DNA of 64,000 nucleotides from Actinomycetospora straminea (GCF_028737255.1 NZ_JAQZAN010000001.1:248001-312000); one strand, 5' to 3'. Positions 34,399-42,864 are shown, counted from the first letter of the stretch. Numbers and translations: made by a program. The notes: a model not told the origin generated them from the letters alone.

Positions 34399-35858
34399 GG
34401 CTCCCGGCTCCCGGTGGGCGCGCCCGTCCGCCGCCGGTCGAGGAGGGTCTCGAGCAGCAGGAACGCGAGCAGGCTCGCGCCGAGCAGCGGGACCAGCAGG
34501 CCGACCACGACGGTCACCGCGACGACGCCCGCGAGCAGCCCGCGCGGCAGCGAGCGCAGGACGCCGTCGGCCGGCACGTGGCCCGGGCGGCGTCCCGGCC
34601 CGCGCCGGAACCACAGCACCCAGCCCCACACGACCACGCACGCCAGCCCGAGCGCGAGCACGCCCAGGACCACCTGGTTGGCGACCCCGAACAGGTAGCC
34701 CATGTGCGCGTCGATCCCGTACGTGGCGAGCCGGGCGGCCAGCGGCCAGTCGGCGAACCGCACGACGTCGGTGACCTGCCCGGTCGCCGGGTCGAGGGCG
34801 ATGGCGTCGTGCTCCTCGGGCCAGGTGCGGTCGATCTGCGTGACGGTGGTCGCCGACCCCGGCCCGTCGCCCGGCGAGATCTCGATCAGCCCGTCGAGGC
34901 CCGCGTCGGCGGCGACCCGGGCGGCGAGGTCGAACGACCCGGGCGGTGCGTCGGCGGTCGGTGCGGTGGTCGGTGCGGTGGTCGGTGCGGCGGTCGGTGC
35001 GGGCTCGGCGTGGTGGCTGTGCGCCCCCACCTCGTGGCCCGCGGCCGTCGCGCCGGGCAGGGCATTGGCGGGCTCCGGGGTCGCCCAGGACAGCTGGGCG
35101 CGCAGGGCGCCGACGTTCTCGCCGGCGTAGGTCGACCACGTCAGCCCGGTGGCCGAGAGGAACAGCAGCCCGAGCGCGGCCCACAGCCCGACGACGGCGT
35201 GCCACGACAGCAGCCGCGCCCGCCGTCCGCCGGCGACGCGCGGAACGAGCAGGGCGCTCGCCCGCTCGCGGCGGCGGCGCCGGACGAGCCCGACCCAGAG
35301 CGCCAGCCCGGCGAGCACGAGCACCCACAGCCAGGACGCGGCGAGCTCGGTGTAGAGCCGGCCGGCGTCGCCGAGGTGCAGGTTGCGGTGCAGCTGGTCG
35401 ACCCACGCGCGCAGCGGCATCGCCTGCCCGGATCCGTAGGTCTCGAGCACGCCGCGCAGGTCGCCGGTGTGCGGGTCGACGAACGCGGTGCGGGAGGACG
35501 ACTCGGGCAGCGCGGGGTCGTTCGCGATGACCTGGGTGGTGTCGATCGGCGTCGGGCCGGGGCGCACGGAGCGCAGCGCGGTGCCCGGCATGGCGTCCAT
35601 CCCGACGCGGACCTGGTCGGCCAGCGGCACCCGCGCGTCGGACGCGGGCACCGTCAGCTCGTGGCGGTAGACCACCGGCTCGAGCGAGGGCATGAGGGTG
35701 TAGACGAACCCGGTCAGGGCCGCGACCAGCAGGAACGGCCCGACGAGCACCCCGCCCCAGAAGTGCACGCGCAGCACGAGCGGGCGCAGCAGCGCCCAGG
35801 TGCCGGGCCGCGCCGGTGCGGGGGCACGGGTCGGGGCGGGCTGGTCGTCGATGGTCAC
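34386..35858 (-). CDS. PepSY-TM membrane protein (metal/iron reductase-associated type)
   Basis: A 490-residue PepSY-TM protein with four main membrane helices: LRVHFWGGVLVGPFLLVAAL, LWVLVLAGLALWVGLV, LLSWHAVVGLWAALGLLFLS and LGVLALGLACVVVWGWVLWF. His residues in or near helices (RVHFWGG, DQLHRNLHLG, LSWHAVVG, DAHMGYL) are typical heme ligands in this family. Periplasmic PepSY-like regions lie between the helices, and a short repeat TAAPTTAPTTAP with GHEVGAHSHH may bind metal. By family it could reduce ferric or cupric ions at the membrane. It is followed by the DUF5134 gene upstream on the same strand. Confidence 0.85.
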   Translation of the reverse strand: MTIDDQPAPTRAPAPARPGTWALLRPLVLRVHFWGGVLVGPFLLVAALTGFVYTLMPSLEPVVYRHELTVPASDARVPLADQVRVGMDAMPGTALRSVRPGPTPIDTTQVIANDPALPESSSRTAFVDPHTGDLRGVLETYGSGQAMPLRAWVDQLHRNLHLGDAGRLYTELAASWLWVLVLAGLALWVGLVRRRRRERASALLVPRVAGGRRARLLSWHAVVGLWAALGLLFLSATGLTWSTYAGENVGALRAQLSWATPEPANALPGATAAGHEVGAHSHHAEPAPTAAPTTAPTTAPTADAPPGSFDLAARVAADAGLDGLIEISPGDGPGSATTVTQIDRTWPEEHDAIALDPATGQVTDVVRFADWPLAARLATYGIDAHMGYLFGVANQVVLGVLALGLACVVVWGWVLWFRRGPGRRPGHVPADGVLRSLPRGLLAGVVAVTVVVGLLVPLLGASLLAFLLLETLLDRRRTGAPTGSREPQKT

Positions 35859-35885
35859 GGCGGCCTTCCGGGGAGGGGGCCGGGG

Positions 35886-36560
35886 TCAGTGCAGCAGGAG
35901 CATGAGGGCCATCCCCGCCCCGGTGACGGCCTGGCAACCGAGCTGGACGGCGGGGGCGTCGACCACCCGCCCGACGCGGGCCATCGGACCCGCCGGGCCG
36001 CCGCCCCCGACGGCGACCACCGCCGGCGACGAGCGCACCAGCACCGCCACGGTCAGCGCCGTGTGCACGAGCAGGTAGAGGGCCAGGGCGACCCCGACGG
36101 CCTGGAGCGCGAGCGGGGTCGCGCCCGCCGCCGCGCCCCCGTGGCCCGCGTGCCCGGCGTGACCGCCGGCCGCCGCGCCGCCGCTCGGGACCATGAGCGC
36201 GTACATGACGACCATCGCCGCGTTCGACAGCAGCAGGTGGGTGGGGTGCGCGGCGCAGCGGTCTGCGCCGATCGCCGAGCCGAGCGCCCGGCCCCGCGCG
36301 CGCAGCGCCACGAGCCGCACGCCCCAGGCCAGGCCCACGACCCCGAACGCCACGGCGCCCGCCGCCGGCGGCACGACGTCCATCGTCGCCGGCAGCACCA
36401 TGAGCACCATCCCGACGCTCATGACCACGTGGTTGGCCTCGGCGGCCGCGGTGGCGCGCTCGTGGCGGGCGCGGCGGCGCCACAGGCTCACGACGCACAG
36501 CGCGGCGGCCGCGGCGAAGACGGCGGCGAGCAGGCCGGTCAGCGGGGCGGGGATGCTCAC
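35886..36560 (-). CDS. DUF5134 membrane protein, His-rich loop
   Basis: A 224-residue protein with about six membrane helices. His and Met are concentrated in places that suggest metal handling: the loop GGHAGHAGHGG, ANHVVMSVGMVLMV, AAHPTHLLL and the ending MALMLLLH. These fit the actinobacterial DUF5134 family, often beside copper or redox genes. GTG 36560 overlaps the stop of the upstream Cys-rich gene as GTGA, so the two are translated together. Copper binding is an inference from composition. Confidence 0.75.
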   Translation of the reverse strand: MSIPAPLTGLLAAVFAAAAALCVVSLWRRRARHERATAAAEANHVVMSVGMVLMVLPATMDVVPPAAGAVAFGVVGLAWGVRLVALRARGRALGSAIGADRCAAHPTHLLLSNAAMVVMYALMVPSGGAAAGGHAGHAGHGGAAAGATPLALQAVGVALALYLLVHTALTVAVLVRSSPAVVAVGGGGPAGPMARVGRVVDAPAVQLGCQAVTGAGMALMLLLH

Positions 36561-36805
36561 CGGGCGTCCGCCAGCAGGCCGTCGAGGACGCCGTGGCGGG
36601 CGTCGTCGACGATGACGGCGAGCTGTACCAGGCTCATGCGGATCGCGGCGCCGAAGTCGTCGGTGATCACCACGCGGCGGTCGTCGTCAGCGGCCGGGTC
36701 GAGGTAGAGCTCGGGGCAGCCGCACGAGCACTGGCCGCAGAAGGTCGCGACGTGCTGCAGGCCGCTCGTCGGCAGCGGGCCGGTGTCCGTCGTGGGGTCC
36801 GTCAT
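36557..36805 (-). CDS. 82-residue Cys-rich protein
   Basis: A small soluble protein whose core is HVATFCGQCSCGCPELYLDP, four Cys within nine residues in the pattern C-x2-C-x-C-x-C, followed by an acidic stretch and a helical end (MSLVQLAVIVDDARHGVLDG). The cluster could bind copper or zinc or hold an iron-sulfur centre. It is coupled to the DUF5134 gene by a four-base overlap and faces the sigma-factor gene, so it belongs to the redox/metal module by position. ATG 36805 was chosen; longer in-frame translation is low-complexity. Confidence 0.7.
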   Translation of the reverse strand: MTDPTTDTGPLPTSGLQHVATFCGQCSCGCPELYLDPAADDDRRVVITDDFGAAIRMSLVQLAVIVDDARHGVLDGLLADAR

Positions 36806-37102
36806 GGCGGTCCTCTCGGTGGCTGTCTGGGCGGCTGTCTGTGCGGCTGCCTCGGCGGCTGTCCCGGCGGCCGGGATGGCGGTGAGCAGCGGCGACGGTA
36901 CGACCATCTGTTTCGGCCGCACACCGCTCGCCCCGCCGCCGGAGGCCGGTGTGCCCGGACGGCGCAGCGTTCTCAGGCAGGAGCCGCTTCCTTCTCAGGG
37001 AGACCGCTCCGCGTCCGTTCGGCGGGTGGGCCTACCGTCCGGGGAGGCACGGTAGGCACCGCCGGCGCGACGGCGGAGCCCTGTTGTCGCGACGGTCACG
37101 CC

Positions 37103-37131
37103 GGGGAACTCCGGGGCCCTCCGCGACGACG
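37103..37131 (+). promoter_or_regulatory. ECF-type promoter 1, before the sigma-factor gene
   Basis: GGGGAACTCCGG at 37103 gives a -35 element GGGAAC, followed after exactly 17 bases by CGACG (37127-37131) as the -10. The start of transcription would be about 45 bases before the GTG of the sigma gene. The pattern recurs at 37752, 38790 and on the minus strand at 42606. Confidence 0.7.
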
Positions 37132-37183
37132 CGCACCGTGGCAGGACCGCCCGGGAGACGGCGGGACGCGACGAGGAGCACGG

Positions 37184-37735
37184 GTGGACGACGCGAGGAT
37201 CACCGCGCTGGCGCTGCGCGCCCGGGACGGCGACCGGGCCGCCGCGGGCGAGTTCGTGGCGGCCACGCAGGCACAGGTCTTCCGGCTGCTCGCGCACCTC
37301 GCCGACCCGTCGGTCGCGGAGGAGCTCGCCCAGGAGTGCTACGAGCGCGCGCTCGGCTCGCTGCGGCGCTACCGCGGCGACGCCCCGGCCCGCAGCTGGC
37401 TGCTCGCGATCGCGCGGCGGGTCGCCGCCGACCACCTGCGCCGCCGCGCCCGCCGCCCGGTCGCGCCCGCCGAGCCCGCCGAGGACGACCGCCCCCTCGG
37501 CCGCGCGCCGCAGTCCGACCCGGCCGAGTCCGCCGCCGTCCGGGACGCCCTCGCCGCCCTCGACACCGACCGCCGCGAGGCGTTCGTGCTCACCCAGGTG
37601 ATCGGGCTGAGCTACGAGGACGCCGCCTCCGTGTGCCGCTGCCCGGTCGGGACGATCCGCTCCCGCGTCGCGCGGGCCCGCGCCGACCTCGTCGAGGCGC
37701 TGGGCGAGCCGTCGGCGCAGCGGCGGTCCGGGTGA
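37184..37735 (+). CDS. ECF RNA polymerase sigma factor
   Basis: A 183-residue group 4 sigma factor. Region 2 includes LAQECYERALGSLRRYRG and ARSWLLAIARRVAADHLRRR (-10 recognition helix), and region 4 includes REAFVLTQVIGLSYEDAASV followed by CRCPVGTIRSRVARARADLV (-35 recognition helix). It resembles SigC/SigK-like actinobacterial ECFs with a zinc-finger anti-sigma partner. GTG 37184 has GAGGAG upstream. Its promoter at 37103 matches those of the anti-sigma, DsbA-like and VKOR genes, so it probably drives its own transcription and that of the module. Confidence 0.92.
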   Translation: MDDARITALALRARDGDRAAAGEFVAATQAQVFRLLAHLADPSVAEELAQECYERALGSLRRYRGDAPARSWLLAIARRVAADHLRRRARRPVAPAEPAEDDRPLGRAPQSDPAESAAVRDALAALDTDRREAFVLTQVIGLSYEDAASVCRCPVGTIRSRVARARADLVEALGEPSAQRRSG

Positions 37736-37750
37736 GCGCCCCGGTCTCCC

Positions 37751-37779
37751 CGGGAACTCCGGCCCCCCGCGCGACGACC
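37751..37779 (+). promoter_or_regulatory. ECF-type promoter 2, before the anti-sigma gene
   Basis: GGGAAC at 37752-37757, 17 bases, then CGACC at 37775-37779. Eight bases separate the -10 from the GTG at 37788, so this transcript would be leaderless. It is an internal promoter, placed in the short gap between the sigma and anti-sigma genes. Confidence 0.65.
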
Positions 37780-37787
37780 AGCACGGC

Positions 37788-38540
37788 GTGACCAGCTCCT
37801 CCGCCTGCGACGCCTGCCGGGAGGCGATCTCGGCCGCGCTCGACGGCGAGGCCGACGCCGGCGAGCACGCGCGGATCGAGGCGCACCTCGCGGGCTGCGC
37901 GGCCTGCCGGGCGTGGCAGCACGACGCGGCGGCGATCACCCGACGCGCTCGGACCGTCGCGGTGACCCCAGGCCCTGACCTCGTCGACCGCGTCCTCGAC
38001 GCCGCACCGGGCCCGCGGGTGCGGTGGCGGGGCGTGGCGGCCCGCGCCGGGCTGGCTTCGGTCGGGCTCGCGCAGGCGGTGCTGGGGGCGGTCTCGCTGC
38101 TGGGCGCCGCGACCCACACCCAGCACGCGACGGACCCGCTCATGGTGCTCGGCGCCGGCATGGCGCACGCGACGCACGAGAGCGCGGCGTGGAACCTCGC
38201 GCTCGGAGTCGCGTTCCTCGCCGGCGCGCTGTGGACCCGGCACCTCGCCGGCCTGCTGCCCGTGCTCGGCGCGTTCATCGCGGTGCTCGCGGTGCTCTCG
38301 GGCCTCGACCTCGTCGCCGGACGCGTGGAGCCGGGGCGCGTCGTGTCGCACCTGGTCGTCGTCGCGGGGTTCCTGCTGGGGCTCGCGGTGGTGCGCACCG
38401 TCCCGCGTCCGGGTGCCGGGCCGACCCCGGGTGCCCGCCGGCGCCTGCCGTCCCTCGGCGGCGGGGCCCGCGCCGCGGCGCCGGAGAACCCGGCGCGGAG
38501 CGCCCCGCCCCCCTGGGAGCGCGAGTCCGACGTCGCCTGA
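37788..38540 (+). CDS. membrane zf-HC2 anti-sigma factor
   Basis: A 250-residue protein. The first 45 residues form a zinc-finger anti-sigma domain: CDACREAISAALDGEAD, then EHARIEAHLAGCAACRAWQ, giving the H-x3-C-x2-C signature (H in EAH, CAAC). After a linker come four or five membrane helices (LASVGLAQAVLGAVSLLGA, AWNLALGVAFLAGALW, LLPVLGAFIAVLAVLSGL, VSHLVVVAGFLLGLAVV). Paired with the sigma gene just upstream it should hold the sigma at the membrane and release it on a redox or metal signal. Periplasmic loops contain several His (THTQHATD, AHATHES). Confidence 0.9.
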   Translation: MTSSSACDACREAISAALDGEADAGEHARIEAHLAGCAACRAWQHDAAAITRRARTVAVTPGPDLVDRVLDAAPGPRVRWRGVAARAGLASVGLAQAVLGAVSLLGAATHTQHATDPLMVLGAGMAHATHESAAWNLALGVAFLAGALWTRHLAGLLPVLGAFIAVLAVLSGLDLVAGRVEPGRVVSHLVVVAGFLLGLAVVRTVPRPGAGPTPGARRRLPSLGGGARAAAPENPARSAPPPWERESDVA

Positions 38541-38553
38541 GCGCCCGGATGTC

Positions 38554-38681
38554 GGAGCGAAGGACGCCTCCGCTGCGTCCCAGGCAGCGAAGGACGCCCT
38601 CGCTCCCACGGCGGCGAGCACCTCGCGGGCAGCGAAGGACGCCTCCGCTGCGTCCCAGGCAGCGAAGGACGCCCTCGCTCC
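38554..38681. repeat. 53-bp direct repeat pair of AGCGAAGGACGCC hairpins
   Basis: Positions 38554-38606 and 38629-38681 are the same 53 bases except for one position near the start. Each contains AGCGAAGGACGCCTCCGCT and AGCGAAGGACGCCCTCGCT, two back-to-back hairpins. It lies 13 bp after the anti-sigma stop and separates it from promoter 3, so it may act as terminator. Related hairpins occur at 15687. Confidence 0.75.
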
Positions 38682-38788
38682 GACCACGCCGGTCCTCGCT
38701 CCCACCCGCCGGTCGTCGCGGGCCTCGCCGTCGTCGCGGTCACGGTCGCGGTGCTCGCCGGCCTCGCGCAGGGCCGCTGACCGACTCC

Positions 38789-38817
38789 GGGGAACTCCCG
38801 GGCCCTCCCGCGCGACC
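38789..38817 (+). promoter_or_regulatory. ECF-type promoter 3, before the DsbA-like gene
   Basis: GGGGAACTCC begins at 38789 (GGGAAC 38790-38795), followed after 17 bases by CGACC (38813-38817). The predicted leader to the ATG at 38870 is about 45 bases and contains GAGGAGG. Confidence 0.7.
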
Positions 38818-38869
38818 AGGAGGACGGCGCCGGCCCCACCGGTGCCCCGACACGAGGAGGACCCCGAGG

Positions 38870-39610
38870 ATGGCCCGGCCCAGCCAGCGCCCGACCCGCC
38901 CCCGCCCCGCTCCGCCGCAGCGCACGTCGTCGCGGACGCCGATGGTCGTCGGGGTGGTGGTCGTGCTGCTCGTCGCGGTCGTGGTGATCGGCGGCGTCCT
39001 CGTGACCGGCAACGGCTCCGACGCGTCCGGCAACGCCATCCCGGCCGTCCCGGCGCCCGCGCCGTACGCGACCACCGTCGAGGGCGGCGTCGTCACCGCC
39101 GGCGGTCCGGCGCCGCACACCGTCGACCTCTACGAGGACGCGCTCTGCCCCGCCTGCCAGGCCTTCGAGCAGCGCGACGGCGACCGCATCGCCCAGGCCG
39201 TCGCCGCCGGCCGCGTGCAGGTCCGCTACCACCTCGTGAACCTGCTCGACCAGCGCTCGACCCCGCCCGGCTACTCCTCGGCGGCGGGCAACGCCATGAT
39301 CTGCGCCGCCGAGGACGGCGCCTTCCCGGCCGTGCACGCGAGCCTCTACGCCGCCCAGCCCGCCGAGGGCGCGCGGGGCTACGACACCGGCCAGCTCGTC
39401 GACCTCGGCCGGCGCGCCGGCGCCGGCCCGGGCTACGCCGACTGCGTGCAGGGCAACCGCCACACCGGCGAGGTCGCCATCAACTTCCAGCAGGCCCGGA
39501 ACGACCCGGCGCTGCTGCAGGGCGGCAGCTTCGGCACGCCGACGGTGGTCCTCGACGGCCGCCGCGTCGACCTGGACTCGCCGGAGCTCGCCGCGGTCCT
39601 CGGGGGCTGA
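38870..39610 (+). CDS. DsbA-like membrane-anchored thioredoxin-fold protein
   Basis: A 246-residue protein with a short basic N-terminus, one membrane helix (PMVVGVVVVLLVAVVVIGGVL) and an extracytoplasmic DsbA/thioredoxin_4 domain. The active site is DLYEDALCPACQAFEQ (CPAC), with the cis-Pro loop near GGSFGTPTVVLDGRRV. Two further Cys (MICAAEDG, YADCVQGN) could form a structural disulfide. It would introduce or shuffle disulfides in exported proteins and be reoxidised by the VKOR protein encoded nearby, whose gene carries the same promoter motif. Confidence 0.9.
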   Translation: MARPSQRPTRPRPAPPQRTSSRTPMVVGVVVVLLVAVVVIGGVLVTGNGSDASGNAIPAVPAPAPYATTVEGGVVTAGGPAPHTVDLYEDALCPACQAFEQRDGDRIAQAVAAGRVQVRYHLVNLLDQRSTPPGYSSAAGNAMICAAEDGAFPAVHASLYAAQPAEGARGYDTGQLVDLGRRAGAGPGYADCVQGNRHTGEVAINFQQARNDPALLQGGSFGTPTVVLDGRRVDLDSPELAAVLGG

Positions 39611-39627
39611 CCCCGCCGCCACCTCGA

Positions 39628-39688
39628 GATCAGCAGGGCGAAACGCACCTCTCGAGGTCCCTCTCAGGTGCGCTTCGCCCTGCTGATC
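39628..39688. terminator. long interrupted palindrome between convergent DsbA-like and ATPase genes
   Basis: Arms 39628-39650 and 39666-39688 match at 22 of 23 positions (core CAGCAGGGCGAA / TTCGCCCTGCTG, then one mismatch) over a 15-base loop. A second inverted pair, ACCTCGAG (39621-39628) and CTCGAGGT (39651-39658), overlaps it, so alternative structures are possible. The right arm overlaps the stop codon of the ATPase gene. Confidence 0.75.
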
Positions 39689-41893
39689 ACGGCGACGAGC
39701 CGCGCAGCCGCAAGCTCGAGGTGACGACGAGCAGCGACGACAGGGCCATCGCGAGCCCCGCGAGCAGCGGGTTGAGCAGGCCCGCGACGGCCAGGGGGAT
39801 CGCCGCGACGTTGTAGCCGAACGCCCAGCCGAGGTTCACGCGGATCGTGCGGTGGGTCGCACGGGCGAGGGCGAGCGCCTCGGGGACGGCGGTGAGGTCG
39901 TCGCGCACGAGGATGACGTCGGCGGCCTCGAGCGCGACGTCGGTGCCCGTGCCGACGGCCAGGCCGAGGTCGGCGGCGGCGAGGGCCGGGCCGTCGTTGA
40001 CGCCGTCGCCGACCATCGCCACCACGGCCCCGGTCGCGCGCCGCGCCGCGCCGCGAGGAACGCGAGCTTCCCCTCGGGCAGCACGCCGGCCACGACCTCC
40101 TCGATCCCGAGGGCGTCGGCCACCGTGCGGGCCGCGCGTGCGTGGTCGCCGGACAGCAGCACCGGGTGCAGGCCCGCCGCCCGCAGCGCCGCCACCGCCG
40201 GGGCCGCGCTGGGCTTCACCTCGTCGGCGAGCACCACCGCGCCCCGCACCTCGCCGTCCCACCCGACGGCGACGACCGTGTGCCCCGCCGCCTCGGCCTC
40301 CGCCCACGCGGCACGCAGCGACGCCGGCACCGCGCCGACGAGGTCGGGGCGCCCGACGGTCACGGTCACCCCGTCGACCACCGCCCGGGCGCCGAGCCCC
40401 GGCAGCGCGACGAAGTCCTCGGGCTCGGCGACGGAGGACGAGCAGGCCCGCAGGATCGCGGCCGCGATCGCGTGCTCCGAGCCCCGCTCGACGGCGGCGG
40501 CCCGCTCCAGCACGTGGTCGCCGCCGAGGACGGTGACCACCGTCATCCGCCCGGTGGTCAGCGTCCCGGTCTTGTCGAGGACGACGGTGTCGACGCGACG
40601 GCTGGTCTCGAGCGCGTGGTGGCCCTTGAGGAAGACGCCGCGCTGCGCGCCCCGCCCGGACGCCACGACCATCGCCATCGGCGTCGCCAGCCCCAGCGCG
40701 CAGGGGCACGCGATGACGAGCACCGCGAGGGCGGGCGAGAACGCCCGCGCCGCGTCGCCGGTGCCGAGCCACCACGCCACCCCGGTGAGCACGGCGAGGA
40801 CCACGACCGCCGGCACGAACCACGCCGAGATCCGGTCGACGAGGCGCTGCACGTCGGCCTTGTCGGCGCGGGCGTCGCGGACCAGGCGCACCATCCCGGC
40901 GAGCGCGGTGGCTTCGCCGACCGCGGTCGCCTCGACGACCAACCAACCCGAGGTCGCCACCGTGCCCCCGACCACCCGGTCGCCGACACCGGCGTCGGCG
41001 GGCACCGGCTCGCCGGTGAGCATGCTGCGGTCCACCGCCGAGCGCCCGGCCACGACCCTCCCGTCCGCGGCGACCTTCTCCCCCGGGCGCACGACGAACC
41101 GCGCCCCCACCGCGAGGGACGCCACCGGGATCCGCCGCTCGGTGCCGTCCTCGCCGAGCACCGCGACGTCGCGGGCGGCGAGACGGGCGAGCGCGGCCAG
41201 CGCGTCCCCCGACGCCCGGCGGGCCCGGCGCTCGACGTAGCGCCCGGCCAGCACGAACGTCGTCACCCCCGCCGCGACCTCGAGGTACACCGGCCCGGTC
41301 GGGTGCAGCAGCAGCGCCCAGGTGCTGCCCGCGGACGCCACCGGAGGACCGGCGAGCACCGCCCCCAGCGACCACGCCGTCGCCGCCACGATGCCCAGCG
41401 ACACGAGCGTGTCCATCGACGTCGTCCCGTGCTGCAGCCCGGCGAGCGCGCGGCGGTGCAGCGGCCACGCCGACCACAGCACCACCGGCGCGGCGAGCAC
41501 GGCGAGCACCCACGGCCAGCCCGCGAAGCGCAGCGAGGGAACGGCGGTCATCGCGAGCGCGAGGTCGGCGACCGGCACGAAGAGCGCCGCGGCCACGACG
41601 AGCCGGCGCCACAGGTCGCGCAGCTCGGCGTCCTCGGCCGGGGCGTCCTCGGGCTCCTCTCCGGTGGGACGGGCCGGGCGGGCCGTGTACCCGAGCTTCC
41701 CGACGGTGTCGACGATCGTCGCCGTCGTGACCTCGGGCGAGGACAGCACGACGCGGGCGCTGTCGCCCGCGAGGTCGACGGTCGCCGAGACGCCGTCGAG
41801 CCGGTTGAGCCGTCGCTCGATCCGCGCCGCGCACGCCGCGCAGGTCATGCCGCCGATCTCGAGGTCGAGCACCGGCGGCGCGACCGCCGTCAC
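39687..41893 (-). pseudogene. copper-type P1B ATPase with one frameshift
   Basis: All domains of a heavy-metal P-type ATPase are present across two frames: an N-terminal metal-binding domain ([19 protein letters not shown]), membrane helices, the actuator motif [13 protein letters not shown], the transport site [13 protein letters not shown], phosphorylation site [12 protein letters not shown], nucleotide motif SEHAIAAAI, and hinge [20 protein letters not shown]. The frame changes in a GGCGCGGCGCGGCGCGCG run near 40040-40055, after [14 protein letters not shown]; one added base restores [15 protein letters not shown]. Because everything else is intact, a sequencing error, a recent mutation or slippage at the repeat are all possible. 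GTG 41893 overlaps the VKOR stop as GTGA. Confidence 0.85.
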
Positions 41894-42570
41894 AGGCCCA
41901 CCAGCCCCGCCGCCCACTCGGGGAACGTCGCGACGATCGCGACGACGATCGCCAGGTACCAGGCCGCCAGCCCCCAGCCGTGCCGGCGCAGCGGCGCCGA
42001 GGCACCGCCGAGGCGTCCCGCGCGCAGGTTCGCCACGGTGACGGCCCAGAACATCGCGATCACCGCGACCCACGCGACCATGCACCACGGGCACAGCGCG
42101 TGGATCACCGCGAGGCTCTGCACGATCAACCAGTGGACCAACAGCATCCCGGCGGTGGTGCCGGCCTGCAGCGACCACCACGCCCAGCGGGGCAGGGCCA
42201 CGCCGCCGAGCACCAGGGCGCCCATCGCCGCCGCGACCGGGAAGGTCAGCAGGCCGAGCACCGGGTTGGGGAAGCCGAGCAGCGACGCCTGCCAGGTCCT
42301 CATGATCGTGCCGCAGGACAGCACCGGGTCGATGCTGCACGACGGCACGAACGTCGGGTCGGCGAGCAGCGCCAACTTGTCCAGCAGCAGGACGAGCGAC
42401 ACCACCGCGCCGGCGAGCCCGCCGACGAGCAGCACGGCGCCGGTCCCGCGCGCCGGGGCGACCTCCACGACGGCCGGCTCCGAGCGCCCCGGGGCGGCCG
42501 CGACGTCCACCCCGCGATCGTCCCCCCGCACGACGGACAGGACCTCGGTGGGTGCAGTTCGGCTGACCAC
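41890..42570 (-). CDS. vitamin K epoxide reductase (VKOR) family, DsbB-like
   Basis: A 226-residue membrane protein with four or five helices. The conserved outer loop has [20 protein letters not shown], holding the loop Cys pair and a Ser/Thr region typical of bacterial VKOR; the active-site CxxC is in [15 protein letters not shown]. It would reoxidise a DsbA-like partner and pass electrons to menaquinone. The GTG at 42570 was chosen because it lies exactly eight bases after the -10 of promoter 4, as at the anti-sigma gene; a later GTG at 42531 with a GAGG site is the alternative. It forms an operon with the copper ATPase. Confidence 0.9.
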   Translation of the reverse strand: MVSRTAPTEVLSVVRGDDRGVDVAAAPGRSEPAVVEVAPARGTGAVLLVGGLAGAVVSLVLLLDKLALLADPTFVPSCSIDPVLSCGTIMRTWQASLLGFPNPVLGLLTFPVAAAMGALVLGGVALPRWAWWSLQAGTTAGMLLVHWLIVQSLAVIHALCPWCMVAWVAVIAMFWAVTVANLRAGRLGGASAPLRRHGWGLAAWYLAIVVAIVATFPEWAAGLVGL

Positions 42571-42578
42571 GAACTGCT

Positions 42579-42606
42579 GGTCGCGCGCCGGCCCGCCGGA
42601 GTTCCC
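42579..42606 (-). promoter_or_regulatory. ECF-type promoter 4, before VKOR-ATPase
   Basis: On the minus strand GGGAACTCCGG starts at 42606, and CGACC follows the GGGAAC after exactly 17 bases (42583-42579). The next eight bases lead to the GTG at 42570, implying a leaderless transcript with the same geometry as promoter 2. Confidence 0.7.
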
Positions 42607-42864
42607 GGCCGATCGCCCCGCACCGCCTCGTCGGGTGACCGGGAGTGGTGTGTCGTCCACCGGCGGCACCGGGTGTCCTCGTCCGGTGGAGAGCCGCCCC
42701 GGCACGGCGACGGCGGGAGGGACCGGTCGACGACAGGGCCCGACGGACCGTCGTCCTAGACTCGTCGGACGCGCCCGTCACTCCCACGGGGCGACGCAGG
42801 AGGAACCCGCCAGGTGGAACGGCCTGATCCGTGAGCGCGCGATGGACGACCCGATGACAGCTCG

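Noticed and set aside
42645-42827. Possible 60-residue gene between VKOR and the four-gene operon
   Set aside because: Arg/Pro-rich with no ribosome site; it overlaps the upstream region of the VKOR promoter and looks like chance.
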